A program made the translations under genes and the position numbers. From Alnus glutinosa (lineage: Eukaryota > Streptophyta > Magnoliopsida > Fagales > Betulaceae), in the NCBI RefSeq assembly GCF_958979055.1, contig NC_084886.1:7819154-7883153 (forward strand): a stretch of DNA of 64,000 bases. The letters run 5' to 3'. This document shows, in pieces, positions 1 to 10,900 of the stretch. Positions within the stretch are counted from its first letter, which is position 1. Every line of letters begins with the position of its first letter. The notes beneath the pieces are model-generated. The model worked only from the letters and a program-made list of their open reading frames with translations, did not search any database and was not told the origin of the DNA.

Positions 1-2048
1 GGCAGACCCTGCGAAGCTGGACGCCATGGTCTCTTGGCCTATTCCACAATCCATTAAAGCCTTGCGTGGATTCTTAGGCCTCACCGGGTATTACCGCAAG
101 TTCATTCGCCATTATGGCTTGTTGGCGGCTCCTTTATCCAATCTGTTGAAGAAGAATTCTTTTGTATGGACTTCAGAGGCTACACAAGCTTTTGAAGCTC
201 TTAAATTGGCAGTCTCTTCTCCTCCGGTTCTGCGTCTTCCAGATTTCTCCCTTCCATTTGTTATCGAGTGCGATGCAAGTGGCACGGGGATGGGAGCAGT
301 TTTAATGCAAGAAGGTCGACCTCTAGCTTTCCTTAGTAAAGCTTTGAAAGGTCGGACACTCCTTCTGTCTACCTATGAGAAAGAGCTCCTCGCCTTGGTC
401 ACCGCTGTTCAGAAATGGCGTCCTTACTTGTTGGGACACCCTTTTATTGTCCGGACTGACCACCAGGCCCTGAAGTTTCTTTTGGAACAGCAGGTTGGCA
501 CCATAGCTCAACAACGTTGGTTATCAAAACTCTTGGGATACGATTTTGTCATCGAGTTTAAAAGTGGCCGGGATAACAAGGTAGCCGATGCTTTGTCAAG
601 GCAAGGGGATGAGGTGTCTAACCAGGAGGAATTCTCAGTTTCCTTGATTTCTTTTCCTACCCCGGATTGGATTACAGACTTAAAATCCTCTTACATTGAT
701 GACACAAAGGCCCAGACTCTTTTGGATGAATTCAGCAAGGGTATACCTACTGTTCAAGGCTTCACTCTTCAGCAGGGTTTACTTCTCTGTAAGGGTCGTC
801 TTTGGCTTGTCAAAGGGTCTGCCTTTCAGAATCAAGTTTTGGAGTATATTCACTCCAATCCAACTTCAGGCCATTCGGGTTTTCATAAGACCCTTGCCCG
901 TGCTAAGACAAATTTCATTTGGAAAGGAATGAAGTCAGACATTAAGGCTTTTGTACGTGAATGTCGGGTTTGCCAGGAGAATAAACACGAAACAGTTTTA
1001 CCGGCAGGTTTGCTACAGCCATTACCTATTCCCTCCCGGGTATGGTCGGACATTTCTCTTGATTTTATAGAAGGTCTCCCAAATTCTAAAGGTTCCTTTA
1101 ACTCATCCTTTTTCAGCCTCACAAGTAGCTCAGGTCTTTTTTGCCAATATTTTCAAGTTGCATGGAATGCCATCTACCATTGTATCGGACAGAGACCCTA
1201 CATTTACGAGCTCATTTTGGCGAGAGCTTTTCCGCTTACAGGGCAGCACTCTGGCCTTCAGCTCAGCCTATCACCCGCAATCGGATGGACAAACAGAGGC
1301 TCTCAATAAGTGCCTCGAAACTTACCTCCGTTGCTATGCGGGGGCTAAACCCAAAGCTTGGAGCACTTGGCTTCCATTGGCAGAGTGGTGGTACAATACC
1401 AGCCACCACTCTTCCACGGGGTTCACTCCTTTTGAAGCAGTCTATGGCTACAAACCACCAGCTCTCCTTTCCTATGTACCGGGCACCTCGGCAAATTTGG
1501 CTGTTGATTCTCAGTTACGAGACCGCACATCGATACTTACATTGCTCAAAGAACATTTACATCAGGCCCAGAACCGCATGAAAACTTATGCAGACAAACA
1601 TAGATCAGACCGTCAATTTACTGTGGGGGATTGGGTGTACCTGAGGCTTCAACCATATAGGCAGAAATCGGTGGCTATGCGGAAACATCTCAAACTTTCA
1701 CCTCGATTTTTTGGTCCCTTTAAGGTTTTGAGCCGAGTAGGCACTGTGGCGTACTGCTTAGACCTCCCACCAGAATCTCGCATACACCCTGTTTTTCATG
1801 TCTCGTGTTTAAAGAAAAAGCTTGGCCTGTCTTCATCTCCGTTATCCACATTGCCTCCTGTGGATACTAACGGCGAGATTCGGCCGGAACCAGAGCTCAT
1901 TGTCAATCGACGTCTGATCAAACACCAGGGCCGTGCAGCGACAGAGGTCTTGGTTCGTTGGCGTGGTGTGTCGGTTGAAGATGATACTTGGGAGCTTTTA
2001 TGGACTCTCCAGCAACAGTATCCGCACCTTGTGGGCAAGGTGCTTTAA
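1..2048 (+). pseudogene. Ty3/Gypsy chromovirus pol, 3' part (RT end, RNase H, integrase, chromodomain)
   Basis: This is the C-terminal part of a gypsy polyprotein whose 5' part lies outside the window. The first frame (open from 26 or earlier to 1309) reads the RT connection, an RNase H domain with the DASGTGMGAVLMQEG and RTDHQALKFLL motifs, then the integrase zinc finger (HSGFHKTLARAK, CRVCQEN). A second frame (1158-2048) reads SDRDPTFTSSFW, HPQSDGQTEALN and a terminal chromodomain (VLVRWRGVSVEDDTWE). The chromodomain is the hallmark of chromoviruses. Between about 1095 and 1107 the reading frame breaks and roughly 20 codons of the integrase core are missing, including the stretch that normally carries the first catalytic Asp. 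The copy is therefore expected to be dead. It ends with TAA just upstream of a purine-rich tract and the 3' LTR. Confidence 0.9.
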
Positions 2049-2060
2049 TGGGGGAGACCC

Positions 2061-2672
2061 TGTTATGGGCCTGCTAAAGTGGACAGCCGGAAGTAGCTTT
2101 GGACAGCATCAGCCCATGATGACAGGAAGGATCCGAGTGACAGAAGGGTCAGCCCAGAGGATGGAAGAATTCTGGTAGCAGAAGAGATCCTATCCGAGCT
2201 TCTAGAATAAGTCCACCTCACTTATGTTAATTTACTGTTTTATCCCTGTAACGGTGCGCCTAGGAGCATCTTTCAATTGTATTCCTTTTGTTTTGTTTTA
2301 TGTTAACGTGGAAGGAGGAGCTGGCAATCGGTTAGAATATATTCTAACCGATTGGGTTATTTAAAGGAAGGAGGAGGAAGAGTCAGGGCAAGCGAGAATA
2401 TAGTTGAATTGTTCATCCTTTCTTGAGAGTTCGGGCCTCTCTAAGAGCTCTTATCTTTACTCAATACACTCCAAAATTCCATCCAGTTTGCCATTTCTTC
2501 TTTGTTCTTAAAACAATCCCTTTACACTTTACTAGGCAATGCCGGATTTCAACGCCTGCAGTCCATCTTAGATTTTGCTTCAATAACCAATATTTTAGTC
2601 CAAAGTTTATCCCTTTTTTTAATCTCTCAATATTTGTAAGCATCTCTATGACGGTCTAACGTTGTGGGAACA
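2061..2672 (+). repeat. 3' LTR of the chromovirus (right boundary approximate)
   Basis: The LTR begins with TGTTATGGGC directly after the purine-rich tract ATGGGGGAGACCC (2049-2060), which follows the pol stop at 2048. A TATA-like box lies at 2358-2365. The right end is set at the CA of GTGGGAACA near 2672; it cannot be verified because the 5' LTR and its target duplication are outside the window. Confidence 0.6.
2325..2365 (+). promoter_or_regulatory. Perfect 30 bp palindrome next to a TATA-like box inside the LTR
   Basis: Positions 2325-2354 are a perfect palindrome; the half-site is CAATCGGTTAGAATA, centred between 2339 and 2340. Three bases later comes TATTTAAA (2358-2365), the likely TATA box of the LTR promoter. 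The palindrome could be a dimeric factor site or a hairpin upstream of the transcription start. Confidence 0.6.
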
Positions 2673-4015
2673 GAATCGACAGATATTGCTTCCAGCTGTT
2701 GTATTTTAGCCTGCATTAGCTCCTCTCTTTTTCTTTTTCTTCTTTTTTATTTTATAATTTTTTTTTATCTTTGTTGAATACGTCACATGAAAGGATATAC
2801 CCCTTCATTCTTGCATTACTTGTTTGGAATTATATAAAACCACCACGTCATTGTTTGACATTAACAATTTAGCAAGAGTATCTGAGTATGTCATGCAACT
2901 CACAAGAATCCAACTTGAACAGAAAAACTATCTAATGAATGTTATAAATTCCTGATAATTAAAGTGTGGCCAACATGCCAGAGCCAGTTTAATTAGACAC
3001 AAATTAAGGTGTTCAATAATTTATTCCAAATATGAAATTATTTGTGGAATCATAATTGGAATTGATTTCTTATTACTTGATGGAAAGAATAAATGAGGTA
3101 CAATAGTTATAATTGAGGGTCTCGGATCTTTCTTATAAATAAGGACCTTGTATATTCTATCCATAAAAGACATGATTGGGCATAACATAAATTAGAAGAC
3201 ACTTCTCTACAAAATTCTTATGAGGTTTCTATGGCTAAGGTTTGTAAGAACAGCTATCTGACGGCCAAACTAGTAATGGAGCTCGATTATGCAAAAAAAA
3301 AAGAAAAGAAAAAGAAAAGTCATCGGAGTCCATTGGTCCCTTTGGGGATCAGGGATACACTAATGATCAAGTTACTCTTCTGCCTAAGAGAGAAATTGAA
3401 TAAAGAGTTTCAAAGAAAGTACCTGCCCTGTCTTTTGGAGAGAGTCATTTTTATAGTGAGGCTCAGATGCTTGGGCCTATATTGAGTGGGCCAAGTAATT
3501 AGGTTGCTAGGCCCAACATTATTCTTTAATTCGTTTGAGCAAATATGACCGATGTAGTTCTAAATCATTTCCGTTGCCTATATTGTTATTTTACGCGCTA
3601 AAAATGAACATATTAGGATAGATAGTAAAATTAAAAATGCAATGCAATGCCCATAGGCATGACACATATCTATGGACATCCAGCAGACCATATTATGATC
3701 AAAGTCATTTATTTATTTATTTATTTTCCCTCGATACCTAGTCAAATATATCTGTTTTAGCTCTTCTTTTTTATTCTTTTTTTTTTTTTTTTTTCTTTCT
3801 TTTCTTTTCTTTTCTTTTAGAAAACAACATCCTTGAATTTAATAATCACACTCAAACTCATGCTGGGTCGACTGGATGAACAACTGTTATATCATTGACA
3901 TTGTCGAAGTTGGAGGCGTGTTCTTTCGAAAGTTTAGTATTTAAATGCATTATATACCCAGTATCCAGACCAAATTCAGCCAATTCATTTGGACCGTCCT
4001 CTGCTTCTGAAGATA
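2673..4015. other. A/T-rich intergenic stretch, no gene recognised
   Basis: The stretch contains low-complexity A-rich (3291-3320) and T/TTTTC-rich (3765-3820) runs. An 84-codon lysine-rich open frame at 3231-3485 has no recognisable domain and spans the A-rich run, so it is not called. The last part is the promoter and 5' leader of the gene starting at 4016. Confidence 0.6.
3939..3957 (+). promoter_or_regulatory. TATA-like boxes upstream of the SAM/PRXL2 gene
   Basis: TATTTAAATG (3939-3948) and TATATA (3951-3956) lie 60-77 bp before the first ATG at 4016, a normal distance for a plant core promoter with a short leader. This is inference from position and sequence only. Confidence 0.4.
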
Positions 4016-5817
4016 ATGGCTTCTTTTTCGATTGATGAGTTTGTCGGAAATGGAGTTCTGAAGGGTCTGCTTCCAAAGCTGTTAGAAGAAGGCTGGGATG
4101 ATGTTCCAACACTGAAGATCATGACTTCTGAAGACATGGATGCATTAAACATGACACAACAGGAAAAGGTTGGTTATCAACAAATAAGCTTCTCACAATA
4201 TATACACACAAATTCTATTATATCTTTACTTTTTCGAAAAAACCATCCCCTCAGAAGATCATTGTCACTAATCTGATGAAGCATGCATTTTTCCCACTTC
4301 AGAATGCAGTTGAAATCAGGTCTTACCTTCATGACCGAGCTCTGATGCAATATGGAGATAAGCTAGAGTCGGATGGGAGATCTCTGCCTGAGCTTCTTGG
4401 CTTGAGCATCGAAGATCTTTCTTCTCAGGTTGGTATGAAGAGAGGCCACATCGCCCGTTTCATGGACAAAACAGGTGCATGTACAGATCAGCTTCCGAAG
4501 CCATATGCTCCGCCTCCAACAAAAGCAAGCAGAAACGAAAGTCTTCAGAAAATTTATGTTTCTGTCAACTCTAGTAAAGTACAGAGCACAAGAAAATCCT
4601 TTGTGAGAAGGCCAACTTCTGATAAGTCAATAGAACAATCGGTCGCTGATTTCAAGATCGAAGATGGATATATCTTCAAAGGAATTGTTGCTGCACAACC
4701 AGCTGAGCCTAGAGCATGCGGTTGTGTACAACCTCCTCCTATAGTTGACACAGTTGCTCCTTACTCCGGTATTGAAAACATCTCCATTCAAAAACTAACT
4801 CCAGAGTATAAGATTGGGATGGACCGTTTGGTGAAAACCAAGACACCACCTATGAAGGCTTCAGATTTGTGGCGAGATAAACCGGCCGTGCTCCTCTGCA
4901 TCCGACGTCCCGGGTAAATTCCTATGTTCTATGTTCGCTACCATGTTTATACAAGTATGTTGTGGTAAATACTAGATACTTCAATAACAGTTACAAGTGG
5001 TAGCAACTCAAATTTTCATGGGTGACTTTTCTTAAAATTTAAGGGTGATGTGGTTTTGTTCTTGAAAACAGGTGCATCATGTGTAGAGCTGAGGCTCACC
5101 AGCTCTATGCCAAAAAACCGATATTTGATGCATTGGGAGTACAACTATTTGCTGTTCTTCATGAGCACATAGAGGCAGAGGTATTTAGCAAATGCTTGCT
5201 TGATTGCTTCAAATTGTAGCTCTTCCAAATTCAAATCAATTCCTCTTTACTTGATGTACTATTTTTATGATGCAGGTTAAGGACTTTTGGCCCAGGTATT
5301 GGGGTGGTGCAGTACTCTATGATCGTGGTATGGTGTTCTTCAAAGCTCTTGGTGGGGGGAAACTTCTCAAGGACAAGTTCTTGTCAGGATTTGTTTTCAA
5401 CCCCCGAGCCATTGCAAATTACAAGCGTGCAAAAGCAATGGGAATAGAGCAAAACTTGAGAGGAGAAGGTGAAATCAAGGGTGGACTCTTCATAATTGGG
5501 AGTGGAAAGAGTGGCATTGCTTACCAGTTTATTGAGAGGAATTTTGGTGACTGGGCACCTCCGGCTGAAGTCATCGAAATCTGCACAAAGTTGCAGGTAT
5601 TCTTGTTGGCTTCTCTAGTCTTATATATAGAGACACGTTAAACATCCTTATCTTTCTTCCATCCTTTCACTTTTCAAAAAAATAGGAAGATAGGAGAAGG
5701 TAATGAATCATTTCTCTTATATATAACATGTGTTCTCTTTTTAACAAGCTGTTCTTTAACCTTATGCAGAAAGCACGTCAAGGGGAGTCCGTCAGCACAT
5801 CAAGGGAATATGAATAA
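4016..5817 (+). CDS. SAM-domain and PRXL2-type thioredoxin-fold protein (413 aa, five exons)
   Basis: Exons are 4016-4168, 4303-4913, 5072-5180, 5276-5596 and 5770-5817, all with GT-AG borders and a continuous frame. The first half (residues about 10-100) carries SAM-like helices in two consecutive segments (EEGWDDVPTLKIM and LPELLGLSIEDLSSQVGMKR). After a low-complexity linker, residues about 250-400 match the AhpC/TSA PRXL2 (FAM213) family: RRPGCIMCRAEAHQLY gives a CxxC pair at C256 and C259, followed by LFAVLHEHIEAEVKDFW, NLRGEGEIKGGLFIIGSG and GIAYQFIERNFGDW. The family has a thioredoxin fold and probable redox activity; the plant substrate is unknown to me. The upstream TTG frame is ignored because ATG 4016 is the first ATG and starts at the SAM fold. 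AATAAA overlaps the stop codon. Confidence 0.88.
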
Positions 5818-7948
5818 AAGTCACTTTCTTGTTTTACCATTCACATCACGTTACTTTCTTTTCCTTGTATGAGATGTTGCTTGATTGCCTTGTATGGCTT
5901 AATTGGTAGGTTTTGTTTATTATTCCACTTCTTGTCTTGTATTTGAGAATGGGTGTTGGTGGTGGTGGTGGTGGTGATATTGCTGCTAGTGTGAGTGGAT
6001 TGTATAATTCTATCCGACATTCATCTATAAGACTAATGTAACACTTCCAACTAATCATTGTTAAATAAATAAAAGTCACATGGTTGATTTGAAGTGCCAC
6101 GTCAACATTGTTGGACAATTGTGGAATAGAAATATAGTATCTAGCATTACTCGTTTTATGCATATATTGTGTTGTTTCGTGCGAGCCATCTTTTATGCAA
6201 ACAATCTAACTTATTTCCGATTTAGTTTTCGTTTGACAGAAGCCTTTTTTTTTTTCCTTTCTTTCTTTCTTTCTTTTTCTTTTTCCTGAATAACAAGGGA
6301 AATGGTGAAAGGGATCAAGGAAGGTCTTTCCCACTCTAACTTGACAGAAGCCTTAATTCCTCGTAACTCAACCCAAAACCATCCCAGCTAGCTAGAATTA
6401 GGTATCTATAAGGAACAATTCCATTACTTAATTCCTCTTAGATCACTTACACCCGGTCTTGGCCTTCACTTGCATAAGGGCGCGCAGAGCACAGGCTCGG
6501 GTCTTAATGAAAGCAGAAATCGTATAGTAATATAAAGCACTAACAGAGTTGCCTTGTTGCATATTGCCTTTTTGTGGATGGATTACCAGTTCTTCCTAAG
6601 AGTAAACACTTATACCCCCCTGTTTGTATCACTGAGATGCTACACTTGGGCTACTAACAAGGGAACAAGACGTACAACTAGATTGGAGATGATGTAGGAC
6701 AGCGACTCCCCCGGGATGAGGTAGAATGGCCCGATCACACCCATGTCTGAACGAGAGTGCGATAGGTACATTCATCAGTCAAGGCTGAATTGGACATGTT
6801 TGAATGGGAGTGAGATCACGACAGTCAAGATGCAACAAACGTTTCAAAAGGAAAGGATTCCCCAACGAACAAGATTTCCAACTCAAATTCCATCTAAATT
6901 TCATTCCAATTTCAGCATGATTTGTTTCCTTCCTAGATTAGAGCTAATGATTTTGTTGAGCCTTTCCAACTTTAGATGATTTTCTTAGGTTGTTGAGTGA
7001 TAGAATTGAAGATACAATTCCTCTTTTCTTTTTCTTCTTTTTATATCACTTCTGCTACATCAAGTGGTATCAGAGTAGACATTATCCTATTTCAATGGCC
7101 TACCTACGCAACGGTATCAACCTTTCTAATGACGTTGCTCCTAAGGAAGGGGCTCTCTCAAGAGCCTAATTCATTGAGTTCTACTGTGGGACACAAGAAG
7201 CAATTAAGCATTACGAAAAATCCAGGTCACAATTTTCCGACTGACGGGTAAACACGTTCAGATTTGCGGCGATGATAGGGTTAGTGACAACAATGAATCC
7301 ACCCACACTCGATCTTTTCATAATCGAAAGCCAGAACCTCTGAATAGAATTTCAGTGATGGAGGATGATGCTGAGGCTGTCAATGTGGCTGTGAAAGTTG
7401 AGCTGTCATTAGAAAACAACTCGTGCAGCCACAACCCTTTGAGCCACCAACAGAGCTAGGTGAAGTTCACCCACCACCTCTTCAACAAGTGCAATTTGTC
7501 AATATATCCAACGAGTGCAATGGACTCTCACCAGACACATTTGATCTAGATCTTAGATGAACACAAGTGTAATTACAGAAAGTACATGGGAGATAAACTC
7601 ACCTAAATCCTAGAGAGGCTGGACTACGCCAAAAATAAAAACAAAACCATTATCAGACTTCATTGGTGCAAGAAGAGTCTGATAGCTTTCTTACATGCAC
7701 ACTCATTGGCTCATGATTATGTAAATCAAGACAACTAAGAATAAACACTCCACTATATATAAAATCAGGGGAAAAGTACAATGATATATTATACAGAAAC
7801 CAAGAAACTCACTAAAACTACCCCAAACAATCTAAAGTGGTAAAAAAATAAAAAATAAAAAAATAAAAATAAAAATAATCGATTTACAGGATACAATATA
7901 TGCACACTTGGACTGCAAAAACTTCTGGTGTTAAGGCGATGGGGAATG
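5818..7948. other. Intergenic stretch with simple repeats and an LTR-element remnant
   Basis: A GGT trinucleotide run lies at 5952-5976 and a CTTT-rich run at 6245-6287. At 7065-7075 the sequence TGGTATCAGAG is the standard initiator-tRNA-Met primer-binding site, five bases after a CTGCTACA that would be an LTR end near 7059. The LTR start and coding parts cannot be identified, so this is a decayed fragment. No host gene is recognised. Confidence 0.45.
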
Positions 7949-10900
7949 TTAACCGTCAAAATTAAAGAGGAAATTCTGGTTAAACAAATATTTTGTTGAC
8001 AATGAAAGTAGTAAGACAAACACGGCCAGAATGACACAAATTCGGTTAGAGCGCCTGGCCTTTACCATTTCCAAAGCCTCAATCTTTGAAACCGTGCCAT
8101 CAGCATTATTTGCAGAAATGGAAGAATTCACTTCACTCTCACAGATAGGTGCCTCTTCTGATGGTTTATCCACCTGAGTTCAGAAAAAGAGGGAGAGATT
8201 TTTCAGAACAGCAATCCTCAATTACCAAATAAATGGTAAAGGTAAATGAAATGAATTCAACCAAAAAAAAAAGGTAAATGAAATGTCAAACTCAGAAACT
8301 TTCCATATAACACTTAAGAACTCTTGTGATTTTTAAAGGAACTAAATGCCACTTCTCAAATAGAATCCCTCAGAGCATTTTTAGTAGCCTCACCAAATTA
8401 GTTTTTTAGCTATTTTGGTGAGCCAATTTGATGAAAACTCTTAAAAACCACTCCCAGCAGCCTCACCATTTTAACCAAAAAAATTTGATGACTGAAATTA
8501 CTAGTCAAATTAGACCAGGTATTTTCACTCAACAACCCACTCATCAAATTTTGTTTCACATTTCTCTCTCACATGATTAGCACACTTTTTCCTTTTTTCT
8601 CTCATTTTCTTCTCTCATCTCCCATCTCTCACACGATAATGTCCTTATTTCATGGATATAAATGATTTTTTATAAAAATATTATATAGAGAAAAAATAAA
8701 GAAATATGAAAAAATTATTATTTAAATGGAATAGTGAATATTGACTAGTTAAAATGGTGAGGCTGCTGGGGGAATTTTAATAAAGTGGCTCATCAGAATA
8801 GAAAAAAGTAATTTTTAGTTATTTTGGTGAGTAAAATTTGGTGAGGCTACTAGGAATGCTCTCAGGAAGAATGCAACTGGGAAATAAATCAAGGTCCCTG
8901 AATAACTCATTACGAATTTCCAGTTATTCTGATCAGCGTAAGAATGTTTAATTTCTCCGTGTCATAAGAATATAAAGAAGTTAACATCAACGTTAAGCAC
9001 ACAAATGTGGATAAATTATTGAATTGAATAAAATATTTGATAGTTAATCATTCACCTATATGTTTTTCAATTGACCTTATGGTGTATCATTGTTGCAACC
9101 TGTTAGCTGCAAAAGGCCACAAAGGAGCCATTACTCCAATGAATGAACAAGAGCAAGGTGAGAGGATTGATTTTATCAACAATTTTAGAGACAACCAAAA
9201 CTATGAATTCAATTTTTCACTACTAGAACCACATAAGGAAGACGAGTGGTTAAAAGGAAAACAAGAATCATCATCCCGACAAGCAAAACTAGGCCTTATG
9301 AATCATTTGTTCTGCTCCATTTGAACTCCAGCCATGTTACCTCTTCGAATAATTTCATGTACTTACAATAATAATGTTTCTTTACTGGCAAAAAAGTTCT
9401 CCAAGTCAAAGAAGCCAGCAACAGGTGACCCATTTGAGAATGTACAACAAACTGTTAAAACAACAGATAAGAAATTGCTTAAAAATAAGTGACAGGAGAG
9501 CCTGGAAGGGGGAACTAAACAAGCACCAAGGTTTAGCCATCAACAATAATGCAATAAGAGACTGGAGACCCTATACTCTTTGGTTCATAGTGCCTTAAAA
9601 TTTTATCATGCTATTTTTTGACTAAACTAGGGTTATCATCAATCTTAAACTGCACAATACACACAAGCACACGCAGAGAGAGAAAGAGAGAGAATCAGAC
9701 ATGCATTTCATACCAGAATTGACTAAAAATTAAGCTTATTGATTGTTTGGTGTGGCTAGAAAAGGTAGATTCAATGCAAGTTACACTCGCCATAGTCCCC
9801 AAGGGACTCCCCCCTCCTTTTATCATTGAATAAGAAGTACCATGAACTGTTTGTGGGTATACCAATGTGATTGTCAATGCACAAAGAAGAATACTTTTGA
9901 CATGAATGGTGTGAGAACCCTCAAAGGATCAAGAGGTGAACTGAAATTTCGAACACCTTGGTAAAATGTATGTTGTCATGTCTTTAGAGGGTCATTGTAT
10001 ATACCCCAGTCTCACCAATTGAAATTCGCCAAATAACCCCAAACAACACTTAGAGGGGGTCACAATAGGTGTTTCCCAATTATAACAACCAACTAAAATT
10101 TTGCAGCCACACAATATATCATCAAAATTAAGTAAAGCTATAAAAACATCAAATGCAACAATTTTGGTGAAGAAGTGGAAACTTTTTGAATAACCCTTAA
10201 AAAATAAAACCACTACGGGGCAGCTAAATCCAAGAAATTTATCAACTATAAAAGAATTAAATTACACCCAATTGATATTTATAAACCTTTGTAATCAAAC
10301 CCAATGTGTAGCCCAACAAACGACCCGTTTGTCTTTACCGCAGTAGCTCTAGAACTCCGGCTAATTCTTCTATCAAATTTCTTCTTACATCCCAGAACTC
10401 CGATGGCTGAAGGTTTGCTTTTGTGACTGTGTGATTTAAACAAAGATCAAAGAGAGGTATTAGAATGAAGGCATAAGGGTTCTAAAGTTTTCTCCAAGAG
10501 CAAAAACTTTTTATGCAAGTCGGTTTATGAAAAACACAATTTTAGGAAACAGCGTTGAAAAGGGGAGTAGCTTGTTCTGATGTGATCTAAGGTTTCAAAA
10601 CTTTCTGGCTGACAATGTTCGAATGGTCTTTGACCGCCATTTCAACCAGTTTATTCTGCCAATCCCGACCACTTTCTCATTCGAACCGAGTTTGACCATG
10701 AGTGCGACCGAGCTAATATGTAGGACTCATGAATCTTCTAGCGTTCAACAATCCATGGACTGCTCTTTCAACCGGACGGTTCTAGAAATCTCAATTTTCT
10801 TCACTAAAGCCTGCCATTTGAACCATGTGCGAACGCCAGTCCAACCAGTAGCTTATGGAACTAAAGATTTTGAATTTCTTGCAGAGCTCATTTGAACATC

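Noticed and set aside
3231..3485. 84-codon lysine-rich open frame
   Set aside because: It crosses a poly-A run and has no similarity that I can recognise.
9037..9324. 95-codon open frame in the last WIT intron
   Set aside because: It is on the opposite strand to the gene, has no recognisable domain and uses a non-ATG start.
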